A stretch of 64,000 nucleotides of DNA from Pseudomonas viridiflava (lineage in GTDB: Bacteria; Pseudomonadota; Gammaproteobacteria; Pseudomonadales; Pseudomonadaceae), in the NCBI RefSeq assembly GCF_900602065.1, contig NZ_UWFN01000116.1:372001-436000 (forward strand), written 5' to 3'. The notes under the pieces were generated by a model. That model did not search any database. It was not told the DNA's origin and saw only the letters and a list, made by a program, of their open reading frames with translations. A program made the position numbers and the translations under genes. Shown piece by piece: positions 18,850-28,849 of the stretch (positions are counted from its first letter, which is position 1; every line of letters begins with the position of its first letter).

Positions 18850-18883
18850 GCCCGCATCGCTCCCCTGATGCGGGCTTTTTTTT
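18850..18883 (+). terminator. Intrinsic terminator
   Basis: Nine-base arms (GCCCGCATC at 18850-18858, complement at 18867-18875) with an eight-base loop and eight Ts. It closes the forward small-gene transcript and faces a reverse gene. Confidence 0.9.
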
Positions 18884-18907
18884 GGCCACGAATCCGTAAC
18901 ACAACAA

Positions 18908-19468
18908 TCAGAGACGCTCAGCCATCGCTGCGTTGGCCTGACACCTATGGGTCAGCTTCTGCAGACGCTTCTCCATACTCATGAACACAACCCGATCCGA
19001 ACGCCCACTTTCCAGCTCATCGATAAGGTCGTTGGCGACCTGACGCAGTTCGTAGGCAATCACTACGCGATCGTCATTCAGGTCATCCTTGTGGGATTCA
19101 AACAGGCGGTGCAGATAGTCTTGCAAGACATACTTCAAGCGATGCCGATCAGTTGCGCGCAGATGGTTCAGGCTCAGGCTGATTTTGCCCAACAGTTCAC
19201 CGAGCTCACCGCACAGGTACTGCATACGCCTGGCATAACCGATCTGCCCGTCGCGCATTGCCTTGTGCTGCACGGCTGCCTCTTGGCTACGCTGGATACC
19301 CGGCACTGCAACGGCGACCATCATGCCGATGATCAAGCCCGCGGCCTGAACCCAACCCACCCAGTCTGCCGGCCTTGAAAAGAACCCTGCCCCGATCAAA
19401 AGAACGGCTATTACACCGGCAACTATCACTAAAACAACGTAATCCTTGCTGATAAACCCCTTGGGCAT
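18908..19468 (-). CDS. Membrane protein with helical cytoplasmic domain, 186 aa
   Basis: I chose the start at 19468 (MPKGFISKDYV) because AAGGAG lies eight bases before it; the frame extends to 19510. Two membrane helices (about 9-30 and 36-54) are followed by a 125-residue charged, helical carboxy-terminal region (LSLNHLRATDRHRLKYVL and so on). This arrangement is seen in small membrane-anchored coiled proteins of unknown role. No family recognised. Confidence 0.65.
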   Translation of the reverse strand: MPKGFISKDYVVLVIVAGVIAVLLIGAGFFSRPADWVGWVQAAGLIIGMMVAVAVPGIQRSQEAAVQHKAMRDGQIGYARRMQYLCGELGELLGKISLSLNHLRATDRHRLKYVLQDYLHRLFESHKDDLNDDRVVIAYELRQVANDLIDELESGRSDRVVFMSMEKRLQKLTHRCQANAAMAERL

Positions 19469-19717
19469 TGCGCGACTCCTTCGGTCTGTGTCGGCTGCTA
19501 TCGATGGCATGGGATGCTAATCGGTGCTGGCGCCGGACACCACGACTATTGTCATCGACGGACGATATTTCAGCCGGTCGATGCAAAGTTAAATATTACG
19601 CTTATTAGTGAAACGTCCTACAACACCCATCGACAGTAGTCAGGCCTGCTCATAAAATACCGCGCAGTTTCTTTAACCCTGTGTGATACCACACTCCACT
19701 TTTAGTGAGCGTTGCTC

Positions 19718-20653
19718 TTGAAAATTCGTCTTCCACTTTTGGGCCTTTTATTTGCACTTGCAGGCCCGGCACTATCCACCAGTGCCTATGCGAATGACCC
19801 TGCCCCACTTAATCGTGACCCGTCACTTCTTCATCTGGCGTCAGGCAGTGCCATGGTCGTCGACCTGCAAACCGATAAAGTCCTGTATTCAAGCAATCCG
19901 GATGTCATCGTACCGATCGCCTCGGTTACCAAACTCATGACCGCGATGGTCGTGCTGGACGCCAAACAGTCCATGGATGAGGTCATTCCGGTCAATATTT
20001 CTCAGACGCCGGAAATGAAAGGCGTGTTCTCCCGGGTAAAACTGGGCAGCGAACTACCCCGTCGGGAAATGCTGCTTATTACCTTGATGTCATCCGAGAA
20101 TCGCGCGGCGGCCAGCCTGGCCCACAGTTATCCAGGCGGCTACGCAGCGTTCATTCTGGCGATGAATGCCAAAGCCAAGGCACTGGGAATGAAGCACACG
20201 GTGTATGTCGAGCCTACAGGCCTTTCGATCTATAACGTTTCTACAGCCCGCGATCTGACCAAACTTCTATTGGCATCACGTAAATATCCAGCGCTTAGCG
20301 AGTTGAGTACAACGCCGGAAAAAACCGTGACGTTCCGCAAGCCGACTTACAGCCTCGGCTTCAGCAATACCGACCACCTGGTTCGAAAATCCAACTGGGA
20401 CATTAAATTGACCAAGACGGGTTTTACTAATCAGGCCGGGCACTGCCTGGTGCTGCTGACCAGCATGGCCAACCGTCCTGTCTCGATGGTGATTCTCGAT
20501 GCATTCGGCAAATACACGCACTTTGCGGACGCTAGCCGGATCCGCCAATGGATGGAAACCGGCAAAAGTAACCCGCCTCCAGCTGTAGCCTTGCAGTACA
20601 AGAAAGAGAAGAATCTGGTGATGAAGCAACAAGGGCTGCAAGCCACCGAGTGA
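19718..20653 (+). CDS. pbpG: D-alanyl-D-alanine endopeptidase (PBP7)
   Basis: 311 residues, exported to the periplasm, where it is expected to cut D-Ala-meso-DAP crosslinks in peptidoglycan. A signal peptide ends near STSAYA (residue 25). The penicillin-binding triad is intact: SVTK at 69-72, SEN at 126-128 and KTG near 231. The start is probably TTG 19718 (GTGAG nine bases upstream) rather than TTG 19712. Its length and motif order match PbpG/DacB-type low-mass PBPs without a carboxy-terminal amphipathic anchor. A bidirectional terminator follows. Confidence 0.92.
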   Translation: MKIRLPLLGLLFALAGPALSTSAYANDPAPLNRDPSLLHLASGSAMVVDLQTDKVLYSSNPDVIVPIASVTKLMTAMVVLDAKQSMDEVIPVNISQTPEMKGVFSRVKLGSELPRREMLLITLMSSENRAAASLAHSYPGGYAAFILAMNAKAKALGMKHTVYVEPTGLSIYNVSTARDLTKLLLASRKYPALSELSTTPEKTVTFRKPTYSLGFSNTDHLVRKSNWDIKLTKTGFTNQAGHCLVLLTSMANRPVSMVILDAFGKYTHFADASRIRQWMETGKSNPPPAVALQYKKEKNLVMKQQGLQATE

Positions 20654-20677
20654 TTCGCCAGTTAATCGCTTAAACAG

Positions 20678-20714
20678 AAAGGCCGCCAGCTCATCAAGAA
20701 GCTGGCGGCCTTTT
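20678..20714. terminator. Bidirectional intrinsic terminator
   Basis: Fourteen-base arms (AAAGGCCGCCAGCT at 20678-20691 and its complement from 20700) with TTTT after. It lies between the convergent pbpG and semialdehyde dehydrogenase genes. Confidence 0.9.
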
Positions 20715-20742
20715 GCTTTATTGCGTCGGTGTGGCCAAACGC

Positions 20743-22176
20743 TTAAAGGTTGAACTGAGTCACCAGCTTGGTATTCAGATAGGCCTCAATCGCTTCGGTC
20801 CCCCCTTCGGAGCCGTAACCGGAATCCTTGATGCCACCAAATGGCACCTCCGGCAAACCAATGCCCTGATGATTGATGGACAGCATGCCCGCCTCAATGT
20901 AGGTGCTCAATGCATGAGCCGTTTTCATCGACGTGGTAAAGGCATAAGAAGCCAGGCCAAACGGGACTCGATTGGATTCCGCGATGGCCTCTTCCACCGT
21001 ATCGAACGGCACCAACAGAGCGACCGGCCCGAACGGTTCCTCGTTCATGATGCGCATTTCGCGAGTCAGGCCACTGAGTACGGTCGGCTCGAAGAAGTAG
21101 CCCGGGCCATCAATCGCCCGACCGCCAGCATTCAGCGTAGCGCCAGCAGCCTTGGCATCCTCTACCAATGCCACCAAGGCAGGTATGCGGCGCTCATTGG
21201 CGACCGGCCCCATGGTTACGGTGGACTCCAGACCGTTACCCACCTTGATTTCCCGAGTCAGACCGACAAACTTCTCGAGGAATGCATCGAACACCCCGCG
21301 CTGTACCAGAATGCGAGTCGGTGAAACGCACACCTGACCGGCATTGCGGAACTTTGCCGTAGCCAACACGCGCGCAGCAAGATCAACATCAGCATCATCA
21401 AAAACCAGCGCCGGAGCATGACCACCAAGCTCCATTGTGGCGCGTTTCATGTGCTGCCCGGCCAGAGCAGCCAGCTGCTTGCCGACCGGCGTCGAGCCGG
21501 TGAATGTCACCTTACGGATGACCGGATGCGGGATGAGATACGAGGAGATTTCCGCCGGGTCACCGTACACCAGACCAATAACGCCTGCTGGAACACCCGC
21601 GTCTGCAAACGCACGAATCAGTTCGGCAGGCGATGCGGGTGTTTCTTCAGGAGCCTTGACGATGATTGAACAGCCCGCAGCCAACGCCGAGGAGAGTTTG
21701 CGCACGATTTGATTGATCGGGAAGTTCCACGGCGTAAACGCAGCGACGGGCCCAACCGGCTCCTTGACGACCTTCTGCTCAACACTTGCTCCACGGGATG
21801 GAACAATGCGGCCATAACTACGACGGCCCTCTTCCGCCAGCCATTCGACGACATCAGCGCCGGACAGCACCTCGGCACGGGCCTCAGCCAAAGGCTTGCC
21901 CTGCTCCTGAGTCATAATCCGGGCAATCACATCCGCGCGTTCGCGCAGAAGTTGCGCGGCTTTCTGCATCGTCTTGTAGCGATCGTAAGCCGAGATCTTG
22001 CGCCACACCGCAAAACCACGCTCGGCAGCGGCCAGCGCTTCATCGAGGTCAGAAATACTGGCGTGCGCGACGGTGCCCAGTTGCTCGCCTGTGGCAGGTT
22101 CGATGACTGGCAGGGTGCGACCTTGTTGGCCTGCACGCCATTGACCGTCGATGAATAGCTGTACATCAGGGTACAT
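20743..22176 (-). CDS. NAD(P)-dependent succinate-semialdehyde dehydrogenase family
   Basis: 477 residues, one aldehyde dehydrogenase domain. The catalytic Cys is in [11 protein letters not shown] (near residue 284) and the general base Glu in MELGGHAP (near 250). The Rossmann GSTPVGKQL loop is at about 230. The sequence type is that of GabD-like semialdehyde dehydrogenases, but it is not next to a gabT transaminase. The true substrate may be another omega-semialdehyde. GGAG nine bases before the ATG supports the start. It is separated from the DMT transporter by 125 bases. Confidence 0.85.
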   Translation of the reverse strand: MYPDVQLFIDGQWRAGQQGRTLPVIEPATGEQLGTVAHASISDLDEALAAAERGFAVWRKISAYDRYKTMQKAAQLLRERADVIARIMTQEQGKPLAEARAEVLSGADVVEWLAEEGRRSYGRIVPSRGASVEQKVVKEPVGPVAAFTPWNFPINQIVRKLSSALAAGCSIIVKAPEETPASPAELIRAFADAGVPAGVIGLVYGDPAEISSYLIPHPVIRKVTFTGSTPVGKQLAALAGQHMKRATMELGGHAPALVFDDADVDLAARVLATAKFRNAGQVCVSPTRILVQRGVFDAFLEKFVGLTREIKVGNGLESTVTMGPVANERRIPALVALVEDAKAAGATLNAGGRAIDGPGYFFEPTVLSGLTREMRIMNEEPFGPVALLVPFDTVEEAIAESNRVPFGLASYAFTTSMKTAHALSTYIEAGMLSINHQGIGLPEVPFGGIKDSGYGSEGGTEAIEAYLNTKLVTQFNL

Positions 22177-22301
22177 AGCGATTTCTCCAGTTGCGTTCGC
22201 ATAAACAGAAATAAGTTTTTCAAAAGCGCTACGGGTTCAATGGGGGCGTGCCTCTATATATCAAGGCATTTCACCAAATGGACGTCAGGAAGCGCTACCC
22301 G

Positions 22302-23186
22302 TCAGGCCTTGGTGCGCTGTTGCCACGCAGCTGCCAATCCGCTCAGACAGATCACCGCAATGCCTAATTGAGCCATCAGGGACGGCGCATGGCCGAACAC
22401 CAGATAGCCCAGTAAACCGGCGAATACAATCTGGCAATAACTGAACGGCGCCAGCATCGCGGGGGCGGCGAAGCGAAAGGCCTGGGTCAACAGTAAATGA
22501 GCAACCATACCGCACGCGCCGAGTGCCAGCATGAACGGCAGATGCTTGAGCTCCGGCACCGTCCAGAAAAACGGCAGCAATGCGGTCATGACCAGGCTAT
22601 TGAACAGCCCGGCAAAAAAATTGCTGGTGGTCGGACTGTCATGAGCACTAACCATTCGGGTGAGCAACTGATAGGACGCAAACAGCGTCGCAGAAGCCAA
22701 CGGCAGTAAAACAGCCGGAGTAAACAACTCGCCTCCGGGATGTACGATGATCAGCACACCCACAAACCCCACCAGTACTGCGGCCCACTGTTTACGCGTG
22801 ACATGCTCGTGCAGTAACGGCACCGACATGGCGGTTATCAACAAAGGCGCGAGGAAGTTAACCGCGGTTGCCTCGGCCAGCGGGATATACATCAGCCCGG
22901 TCGTGAATAACAGGCTGGTACCCAACAGACAAAGCGCTCGTATTATCTGCAGCTTCAAACGTTTGGTACGCAAAACCCGCAGCCCAGCCGACGGCATGAA
23001 AATCCCGGCCATGAGCAAGGTATGCACCAGGTAACGCACCCAGACGACCATAAAGACCGGGTAAAAACCGGACAGGTACTTGGAGATCGTGTCATGACTG
23101 GCAAACAGAAACGTTGCCAGCACAATAAGCGCAATGCCCTTGAGTGGCTGATTGACGCCAGATAGCGGCGTGCTGACGATGGTCAT
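22302..23186 (-). CDS. DMT-superfamily (EamA) transporter
   Basis: 294 residues with ten predicted helices and two EamA halves (starting PLKGIALIVLATFLFA and LLPLASATLFASYQLL). It is probably an exporter of an amino acid or other small metabolite from the cytoplasm. AAGGAAAC lies just before the ATG. The carboxy-terminal tail is short and basic. The substrate cannot be predicted. Confidence 0.88.
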   Translation of the reverse strand: MTIVSTPLSGVNQPLKGIALIVLATFLFASHDTISKYLSGFYPVFMVVWVRYLVHTLLMAGIFMPSAGLRVLRTKRLKLQIIRALCLLGTSLLFTTGLMYIPLAEATAVNFLAPLLITAMSVPLLHEHVTRKQWAAVLVGFVGVLIIVHPGGELFTPAVLLPLASATLFASYQLLTRMVSAHDSPTTSNFFAGLFNSLVMTALLPFFWTVPELKHLPFMLALGACGMVAHLLLTQAFRFAAPAMLAPFSYCQIVFAGLLGYLVFGHAPSLMAQLGIAVICLSGLAAAWQQRTKA

Positions 23187-23335
23187 CTAGTTTCCTTGGC
23201 AAGGCAGAAAACAGGCGCATATTCAAAGATCGAATGACAGCGCATCCGATGTCCCTGAAAAGCGGATAGACCAAAGAATATAGAAGCTGTTCCGGTTATC
23301 CAAACAAAGCCACGGCTGATGACGAAAATAACTGA

Positions 23336-23352
23336 CTGACCAGTCTGGTCAG
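23336..23352. promoter_or_regulatory. Palindrome, possible operator
   Basis: CTGACCAG and CTGGTCAG flank a single T, a near-perfect 17-base palindrome of TetR-operator character. It lies just past the end of the cupin gene and about 150 bases upstream of the transporter gene on the same strand. It could serve that transporter or simply end the cupin transcript; no flanking T-run is strong enough to decide. Confidence 0.35.
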
Positions 23353-23355
23353 GAC

Positions 23356-23865
23356 TCAGGTCCAGAATCGCAGCAAAGCCCCTGTCGTGCCGGTAAGGGG
23401 ATCGGCCTCGGGCAAAGGCACCTCGACAATGCGCTGCTTTGAAACCGGCAGCGCAGCAGGGTCTGCGCGTTGGATGTCGTAATTGCTCTGGTTGTAGGGA
23501 TAAGCTCCCACCACCAGGAAGTCATCACTTTGTTCGAGGCAGCAGTGACCGGTTCCGGCTGGCAATACCAGCACATCGCCAGGTGCAACGGTGACTTCCT
23601 GCCCCCCTGCGCCCCCGAGCATCACCCGGGCGGCCCCCCTCGCCACTCCAAGTGCCTCATGGGCAGTTGCGTGATAATGGTGGTAGTCGAAAATCCCGTC
23701 GCGCCATTTTGCCAGCCAGTGGTTACTGGTAAAGAGCCGCTCAAACGCCTTGGCAGTATCAGCGTTCTCAAACGACACTCCCCGATAGATCAGCACCGGT
23801 AATCTGCTATTGGGAATGTAGCGGTTCTCGTCAAAAAACAACTGCTCAGGTACGCGTGAAACCAT
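23356..23865 (-). CDS. Cupin-domain protein, YjlB type
   Basis: 169 residues. The carboxy-terminal two-thirds form a cupin: HYHATAHEALGVARG carries the first metal-binding motif and GDVLVLPAGTGHCCL the second. The amino-terminal LPVLIYRG segment is usual in YjlB proteins. Metal ligands (His, His, Glu, His) appear intact, so it may be an enzyme or sugar-binding protein. AGGAG lies eight bases before the ATG. The function is unknown. Confidence 0.85.
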   Translation of the reverse strand: MVSRVPEQLFFDENRYIPNSRLPVLIYRGVSFENADTAKAFERLFTSNHWLAKWRDGIFDYHHYHATAHEALGVARGAARVMLGGAGGQEVTVAPGDVLVLPAGTGHCCLEQSDDFLVVGAYPYNQSNYDIQRADPAALPVSKQRIVEVPLPEADPLTGTTGALLRFWT

Positions 23866-23949
23866 GATGACGGCTCCTGCCTGAGGACCATTGATTATCC
23901 ATGTCGACGCTCACACGATGATGGAAGTTGCATGCTGCGGTCAGGCGGG

Positions 23950-26205
23950 CTATTCGGCCATTACCTCAAGAGAGACCAAAGGCACAGTAAAGCTGAATTC
24001 GCTGCCTTGCCCCAACTCACTACTGACCCATAGCTCGCCGCCATGGGCTTTAACGATCCCCATTGAGATGTAAAGTCCCAGGCCAGTACCGCTTGGATTG
24101 CCCTCACGGACCCGCCAGTATCGTTCAAATACATGAGGCAACTGGTCAGGGGCTATACCGGCTCCTGTGTCGACAACGCTGAATCTGGCGTAATCACCCT
24201 CTCTTACGGCACTGACAGCGACATTCCCCTCTCTTGGAGTGAACTTGATGGCATTACCAATCAGGTTCGACAGCACCTGAAACAAGCGCTCAGGGTCGGC
24301 CATAACACGCAGACTGTGTTCGGGACCAAAACTCAGCTCAATGAATTTATTTAGTGCCAACGGTGCAAGCAGCGAATAAGCCTCTTCGAAAGTCTGACTT
24401 ACATCGCAAGGCTGCGTCGTGATGGAATAGCGCCCGGCCTCGATTTTCGAGGTATCCAGAAGATCCTCCAGCAGATTGGTCATTCGCGTAGTCGCACGCT
24501 GCATCGTATCGATGGCTGAGTTGACCCGCTTGGAGGACGGAGTGCTGTCGGCCCCGATCAAACGCTGCATCATTCCGCACTGCATCACGATGACGGTCAT
24601 CGGGTTGCGCAGGTCATGGGATACCACCGCGACCAATTCATCCCGCGCACGTACCGCTTCCTGCTCACGTAGCACCTGACGAGACAGATCGGCTTCCAGG
24701 GCAGAACGTCTGAGGTCAGCGACCGCGAACAGGTCACCACTGTCCCAGCGATGCGCTTTGCCATCGACCTGCTCCTTCCATATCTCGAACGACTTGCGAG
24801 GCTCAAGTCGGTTACCGGTATCGGTTTCAGACATTTCCATCGGCTTACTCGGGTCGCCGCTCCAATGAACGCTGTCCTTGACCTCCGGACGAAACCACAG
24901 CACGGCATTGTCCACCGGCTTGGGCAACGTGAACGCCAGAACACCGCTGCCGACATCCTGATATTCGTGAGCCTCTGGGAAATCAGCACTCAGATTCGAT
25001 GATTCATAAATACCTGAAGGTTGCTGCTGAACCCAGGTATAGAGAGAACGGATATGCTCTACCGCCGGACAAGCACCCCACACGTGCAATCGATCCTCTA
25101 CCAGCACAGCGACGCCCGACGCTCCGGTCAACGTCATCAGCGATTCCGGATCCTGCGCCAGCGCCTCCAATACATCCTTGTCGGTGGACGAGTGCATGGC
25201 ACGGCCAAGCTCAGCGAGCACCACCTCTTTCTTCTGGCGCTGACGGGTCATCTCGGCTTCTTCAAGAGCGCTGATCTGCATCGACAGCACCTGACCAATC
25301 GTCTGGCAGGCGGCCCTCAACTCGTGTGGCACCAGCAATGGCTGGCGATTACCACAACTGATCAGCCCCCAGAGACGATCATCCTTGAGCAACGAAATGC
25401 TCATGGAGGACAAAACCCCCATATTTTTCATGTACTGGCAATGAATCGGCGAAACACTGCGTAGCAGCGAATGCGTCATGTCCAGGGGCATCAACGTATC
25501 AGGCCTTAACAATGGCACCAGAGGCACAGGCATATAGCGCGCATCGGGGATTATTCGCAACCAGTTGAGCCGGTACAGCTCACGGGCCTGGCTCGGGATG
25601 TCGGACGCCGGGAAAAACAAACCGTTATAGATATCCATGCCAGGGCTGGAGGCTTCAGCAATAACCTGGCCATGCCCTTCGGCTTCGAAGCGATAAACGA
25701 GCACCCGGTCATAACCGGTCAAAGCCTGAATTTCGCGGACACTTATTTCGTAAAGTTCCGCGAGAGATTTTGCGCCTTGTAGACGGCGCAGCGTACGGCC
25801 CAATCCACGGTCCAGGTGGCGCAGACTGGCTGAAGTAAGCTCGCCCGGATTTTCGATCTCCAGCACCAGCAATCCATCATAACGATGCAAGGTACAGTCC
25901 ATCTGATCCTGCCCATAGGACAACGACAGCGGATTGACCTCGTCCAGTGAAACGGCCGTTGCCGCGGCGCGCACTTGCTGCGCCTGCTGCTCGCCCAGCA
26001 CGAGTTCAAGGTTTTGCCCGGCCAGCTCTGATGCGGCGCGGTCAAAGAGTTCGTCGGCATTTGCACTGAGTTGCTGCACGACCCAGGTTGCCTCGTTGAT
26101 AGCCAGCAGCACGCCATGAGGCTGTATAGCGCCCGGAATCTGAATAGGCTCTTGATCACAATTGGCCAGCAATTGATCAAAAACATCACCGTCGTCAACA
26201 ATCAT
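23950..26205 (-). CDS. Bacteriophytochrome histidine kinase (first copy)
   Basis: 751 residues: PAS (about 1-110), GAF (120-300), PHY (310-490), HisKA with HDLRNP near 530, and HATPase. It is a red/far-red light sensor. The biliverdin-attachment Cys is at 16 (NCDQEPI). PASDIP in the GAF and PRKSF in the PHY tongue are present. The His that faces ring D in the C-H-x motif after WGLIS is replaced: the sequence is C-G-N, with Gly at 285. ATG 26205 has GGAGG seven bases upstream, which decides it over an upstream start at 26232. No haem oxygenase gene flanks it, so biliverdin must be supplied from elsewhere. No response regulator is adjacent. Confidence 0.92.
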   Translation of the reverse strand: MIVDDGDVFDQLLANCDQEPIQIPGAIQPHGVLLAINEATWVVQQLSANADELFDRAASELAGQNLELVLGEQQAQQVRAAATAVSLDEVNPLSLSYGQDQMDCTLHRYDGLLVLEIENPGELTSASLRHLDRGLGRTLRRLQGAKSLAELYEISVREIQALTGYDRVLVYRFEAEGHGQVIAEASSPGMDIYNGLFFPASDIPSQARELYRLNWLRIIPDARYMPVPLVPLLRPDTLMPLDMTHSLLRSVSPIHCQYMKNMGVLSSMSISLLKDDRLWGLISCGNRQPLLVPHELRAACQTIGQVLSMQISALEEAEMTRQRQKKEVVLAELGRAMHSSTDKDVLEALAQDPESLMTLTGASGVAVLVEDRLHVWGACPAVEHIRSLYTWVQQQPSGIYESSNLSADFPEAHEYQDVGSGVLAFTLPKPVDNAVLWFRPEVKDSVHWSGDPSKPMEMSETDTGNRLEPRKSFEIWKEQVDGKAHRWDSGDLFAVADLRRSALEADLSRQVLREQEAVRARDELVAVVSHDLRNPMTVIVMQCGMMQRLIGADSTPSSKRVNSAIDTMQRATTRMTNLLEDLLDTSKIEAGRYSITTQPCDVSQTFEEAYSLLAPLALNKFIELSFGPEHSLRVMADPERLFQVLSNLIGNAIKFTPREGNVAVSAVREGDYARFSVVDTGAGIAPDQLPHVFERYWRVREGNPSGTGLGLYISMGIVKAHGGELWVSSELGQGSEFSFTVPLVSLEVMAE

Positions 26206-26801
26206 CGCAAAACCTCCGTACGCTTGAACCAACGTTCAACATAACTAGCGACGCGTCATCCTTGCGCGACGAATTGTTAACCAGCGCCGGTAATTTATTC
26301 CGGCGAAAACTTATGATTGGATCCAACTTTGCGGCGCCCGCGGCTGTCCGTTCCAACGAAAAGTACAAATCGCGACAGGCCGGCGTCAAACCACAGTAAA
26401 GATTATTGCGATGCCAGACCGGAGCAAGCGAACACCAACACTTCAGGGGAAGGTACTGACCAGCGCGGAGCCCGCCTGGCGCAAGGCGGCTCAGCAAAAC
26501 GTGCGCATTCGAGCGTATCGACTGCTGCGCAGGGAAATATTCGTTGAGCAACTATCAGTGTCCGTAACCATGGCACACGAACGAGTTCGGCGCACCGCTA
26601 TATTCTACTTAATATCACTTAAGCAGCTTCGTCTTTAAAGACGCCCGACACATTACAGTATGAACTTGATTGCGCGAAGTCTCCGGATGCGGATCTTTTG
26701 GAATAACGATTTAACCCAACTCATTGATGCACGTTAACAGGGATGCCGGACGACTATGCCGTTGCACGGTTAGCCTGACATCCCTTCCCGCTGTCAGCCC
26801 G
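26206..26801. other. Intergenic region with no convincing gene
   Basis: Between the divergently read phytochrome promoter side and the end of the GapN gene. Short forward frames at 26317-26547 and 26411-26638 and a reverse one at 26195-26551 overlap each other. None has a convincing ribosome site or domain. The stretch 26580-26660 is AT-rich. Confidence 0.4.
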
Positions 26802-28427
26802 TTAGAAAATGTAGTCAGTGGTCAGGAAGCTGGACTCACGATTACGAATAATGTCGCTGACCAGCTTTTTGTTACCTTCCTGAAATTTGGTCGCAACCAA
26901 CGTACGGATTGAAAAAACCCGAAGCGCGTCATGAACCGACAAAGTGCCTTCGGCCGAGTTTTTGCGACCGTTGAAGGGAAACTGATCCGGTCCCCGCTGA
27001 CACTGCGCATTGATGTTGATACGCCCGACCTGGTTGGCAAAGGCGTCCACCAGCCGTCCAACCTGAGCAGAGTCATTACCAAAAATGCTCAGCTGCTGAC
27101 CGAAGTCCGAGTCCAGTACGTAGTCGATCACCGACTCCAGATCACGGTAAGCCACAACGGGCACTACCGGACCAAACTGCTCTTCGTGGTAAACCCGCAT
27201 GGCCGAGGTCACTGGATACAACACGGCCGGATAGAAGAATGTTTCATTGACCTCCCCGCCGCCCTCATTCACCACACGGGCGCCTTTACTCACAGCGTCT
27301 TCGACCAGCCCCTTGAGGTAGTCGGTCTTGCCTGGCTCAGGTAATGGCGTCAACGACACCCCCACCTCCCATGGCATACCGGCTTTCAACTGGGCAAGTT
27401 TGTGCTGAAACTTTTCCAGAAAACTGTCGACCACACTTTCATGCACAAACAGAATCTTGAGCGCGGTGCAACGTTGACCGTTGAAAGACAACGACCCGGT
27501 TATCGACTCACTGACCGCGTTGTCCAGATCCACATCCGGCAACACGATGCCCGGATTCTTGGCATCCAGGCCCAGTGCGGCGCGCAGACGGTGCGGCTTG
27601 GGGTGAAGTTTCTTCAGGTCGCTGGCCGCTTTGTTAGTGCCGATAAAGGCGAACACATCGACCTTGCCGCTGGCCATCAAGGCACTGACCGTTTCCCGGC
27701 CGCTGCCGTAGATAACGTTGATGACGCCCGCCGGGAAGCTATCCCGAAAGGCTTCCAGCAAGGGCCGGATCAACAACACGCCAAACTTGGCGGGTTTGAA
27801 GACCACGGTATTACCCATGATCAGAGCTGGAATAAGCGTGGTGAAGGTTTCGTTCAGCGGGTAATTGTAAGGCCCCATACACAGCGTCACGCCTAACGGA
27901 ACCCGGCGAATCTGCCCCAGGGTGTCCTGCTCCAGCTCGAAACGACTCGAACGCCGATCCAGCTCCTTGAGTGCATTGATGGTGTCGACAATGTAATCGC
28001 AGGTGCGATCAAATTCTTTCTCTGAATCCTTGAGATTCTTACCAATTTCCCACATCAGCAGTTTGACCACCGCCTCACGCTGCTCGCGCATGCGCTTGAG
28101 AAACGCCTCGACATGCTGAATACGCTCAACCACGCGCATCGTCGGCCAGGCGCCCTGCCCTCTGTCGTAAGCCTGAACCGCCGCCTCCAGAGCCGTCATC
28201 GCGGTGGCCGCATCCAGCAAAGGCGTACTGCCAAGAATGACCGAGCGGATACCGTCGGCACCACTGAGGCACACCGGACTGCGCACCGGTGCCAAAGGCC
28301 CTTGCCACAGCTGCAACGTGCCATTGACCAGGTACTCGCGCTGCTCGATGGCCTCAACAGGACGATACTGCTCAGGGATCTGTTCCAGCGCAGGAAATAA
28401 CGATTCAAGACGATTGCTGACGGTCAC
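26802..28427 (-). CDS. gapN: NADP-dependent glyceraldehyde-3-phosphate dehydrogenase
   Basis: 541 residues, aldehyde dehydrogenase superfamily. It is expected to oxidise glyceraldehyde 3-phosphate to 3-phosphoglycerate without phosphate, making NADPH. The catalytic Cys is in SFNGQRCTALK. The FKPAKFGVLL cofactor segment and FIGTNKAASD are those of the non-phosphorylating class found in Pseudomonas. A GTG at 28427 with AGAGGTG about seven bases before is my chosen start; GTG 28436 is the alternative. It lies 150 bases from the tRNA-Asn gene, reading away from it. Confidence 0.82.
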   Translation of the reverse strand: MTVSNRLESLFPALEQIPEQYRPVEAIEQREYLVNGTLQLWQGPLAPVRSPVCLSGADGIRSVILGSTPLLDAATAMTALEAAVQAYDRGQGAWPTMRVVERIQHVEAFLKRMREQREAVVKLLMWEIGKNLKDSEKEFDRTCDYIVDTINALKELDRRSSRFELEQDTLGQIRRVPLGVTLCMGPYNYPLNETFTTLIPALIMGNTVVFKPAKFGVLLIRPLLEAFRDSFPAGVINVIYGSGRETVSALMASGKVDVFAFIGTNKAASDLKKLHPKPHRLRAALGLDAKNPGIVLPDVDLDNAVSESITGSLSFNGQRCTALKILFVHESVVDSFLEKFQHKLAQLKAGMPWEVGVSLTPLPEPGKTDYLKGLVEDAVSKGARVVNEGGGEVNETFFYPAVLYPVTSAMRVYHEEQFGPVVPVVAYRDLESVIDYVLDSDFGQQLSIFGNDSAQVGRLVDAFANQVGRININAQCQRGPDQFPFNGRKNSAEGTLSVHDALRVFSIRTLVATKFQEGNKKLVSDIIRNRESSFLTTDYIF

Positions 28428-28585
28428 TTCTTTCACCTCTCTAGGGGGCAGTCACAAAGGGCATGTCATGACACTACGCCAAAGTCCGCTCGTTTTGGAG
28501 ACGCACCTCGCCAAGCTGCTGAATAGTAAAAATATTTTCGGCACACGCTTGACTAATCCAATTGAAACAGTAACATAGCGCTCAT

Positions 28586-28661
<76 letters not shown>

Positions 28662-28849
28662 CCTTCAAGAAGCTGTAGGTTCAAGGGTTTGAACAGGTAG
28701 TGTAGGATTTTTTACCGCGATCACTGATTTTGTCACTGAAACGCTGAAAATCTCCAGAAACACCCAAACCCTCTACTGCTTACCTCTAGATACACTTCAG
28801 TTCGTGAGTCAAAGCGCTGTCTCTAATCATTCGACTAGAGGCAAGCATA

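Noticed and set aside
26411..26638. Forward 75-codon frame between the phytochrome and GapN genes
   Set aside because: No ribosome site and two competing overlapping frames; basic, low-quality composition.
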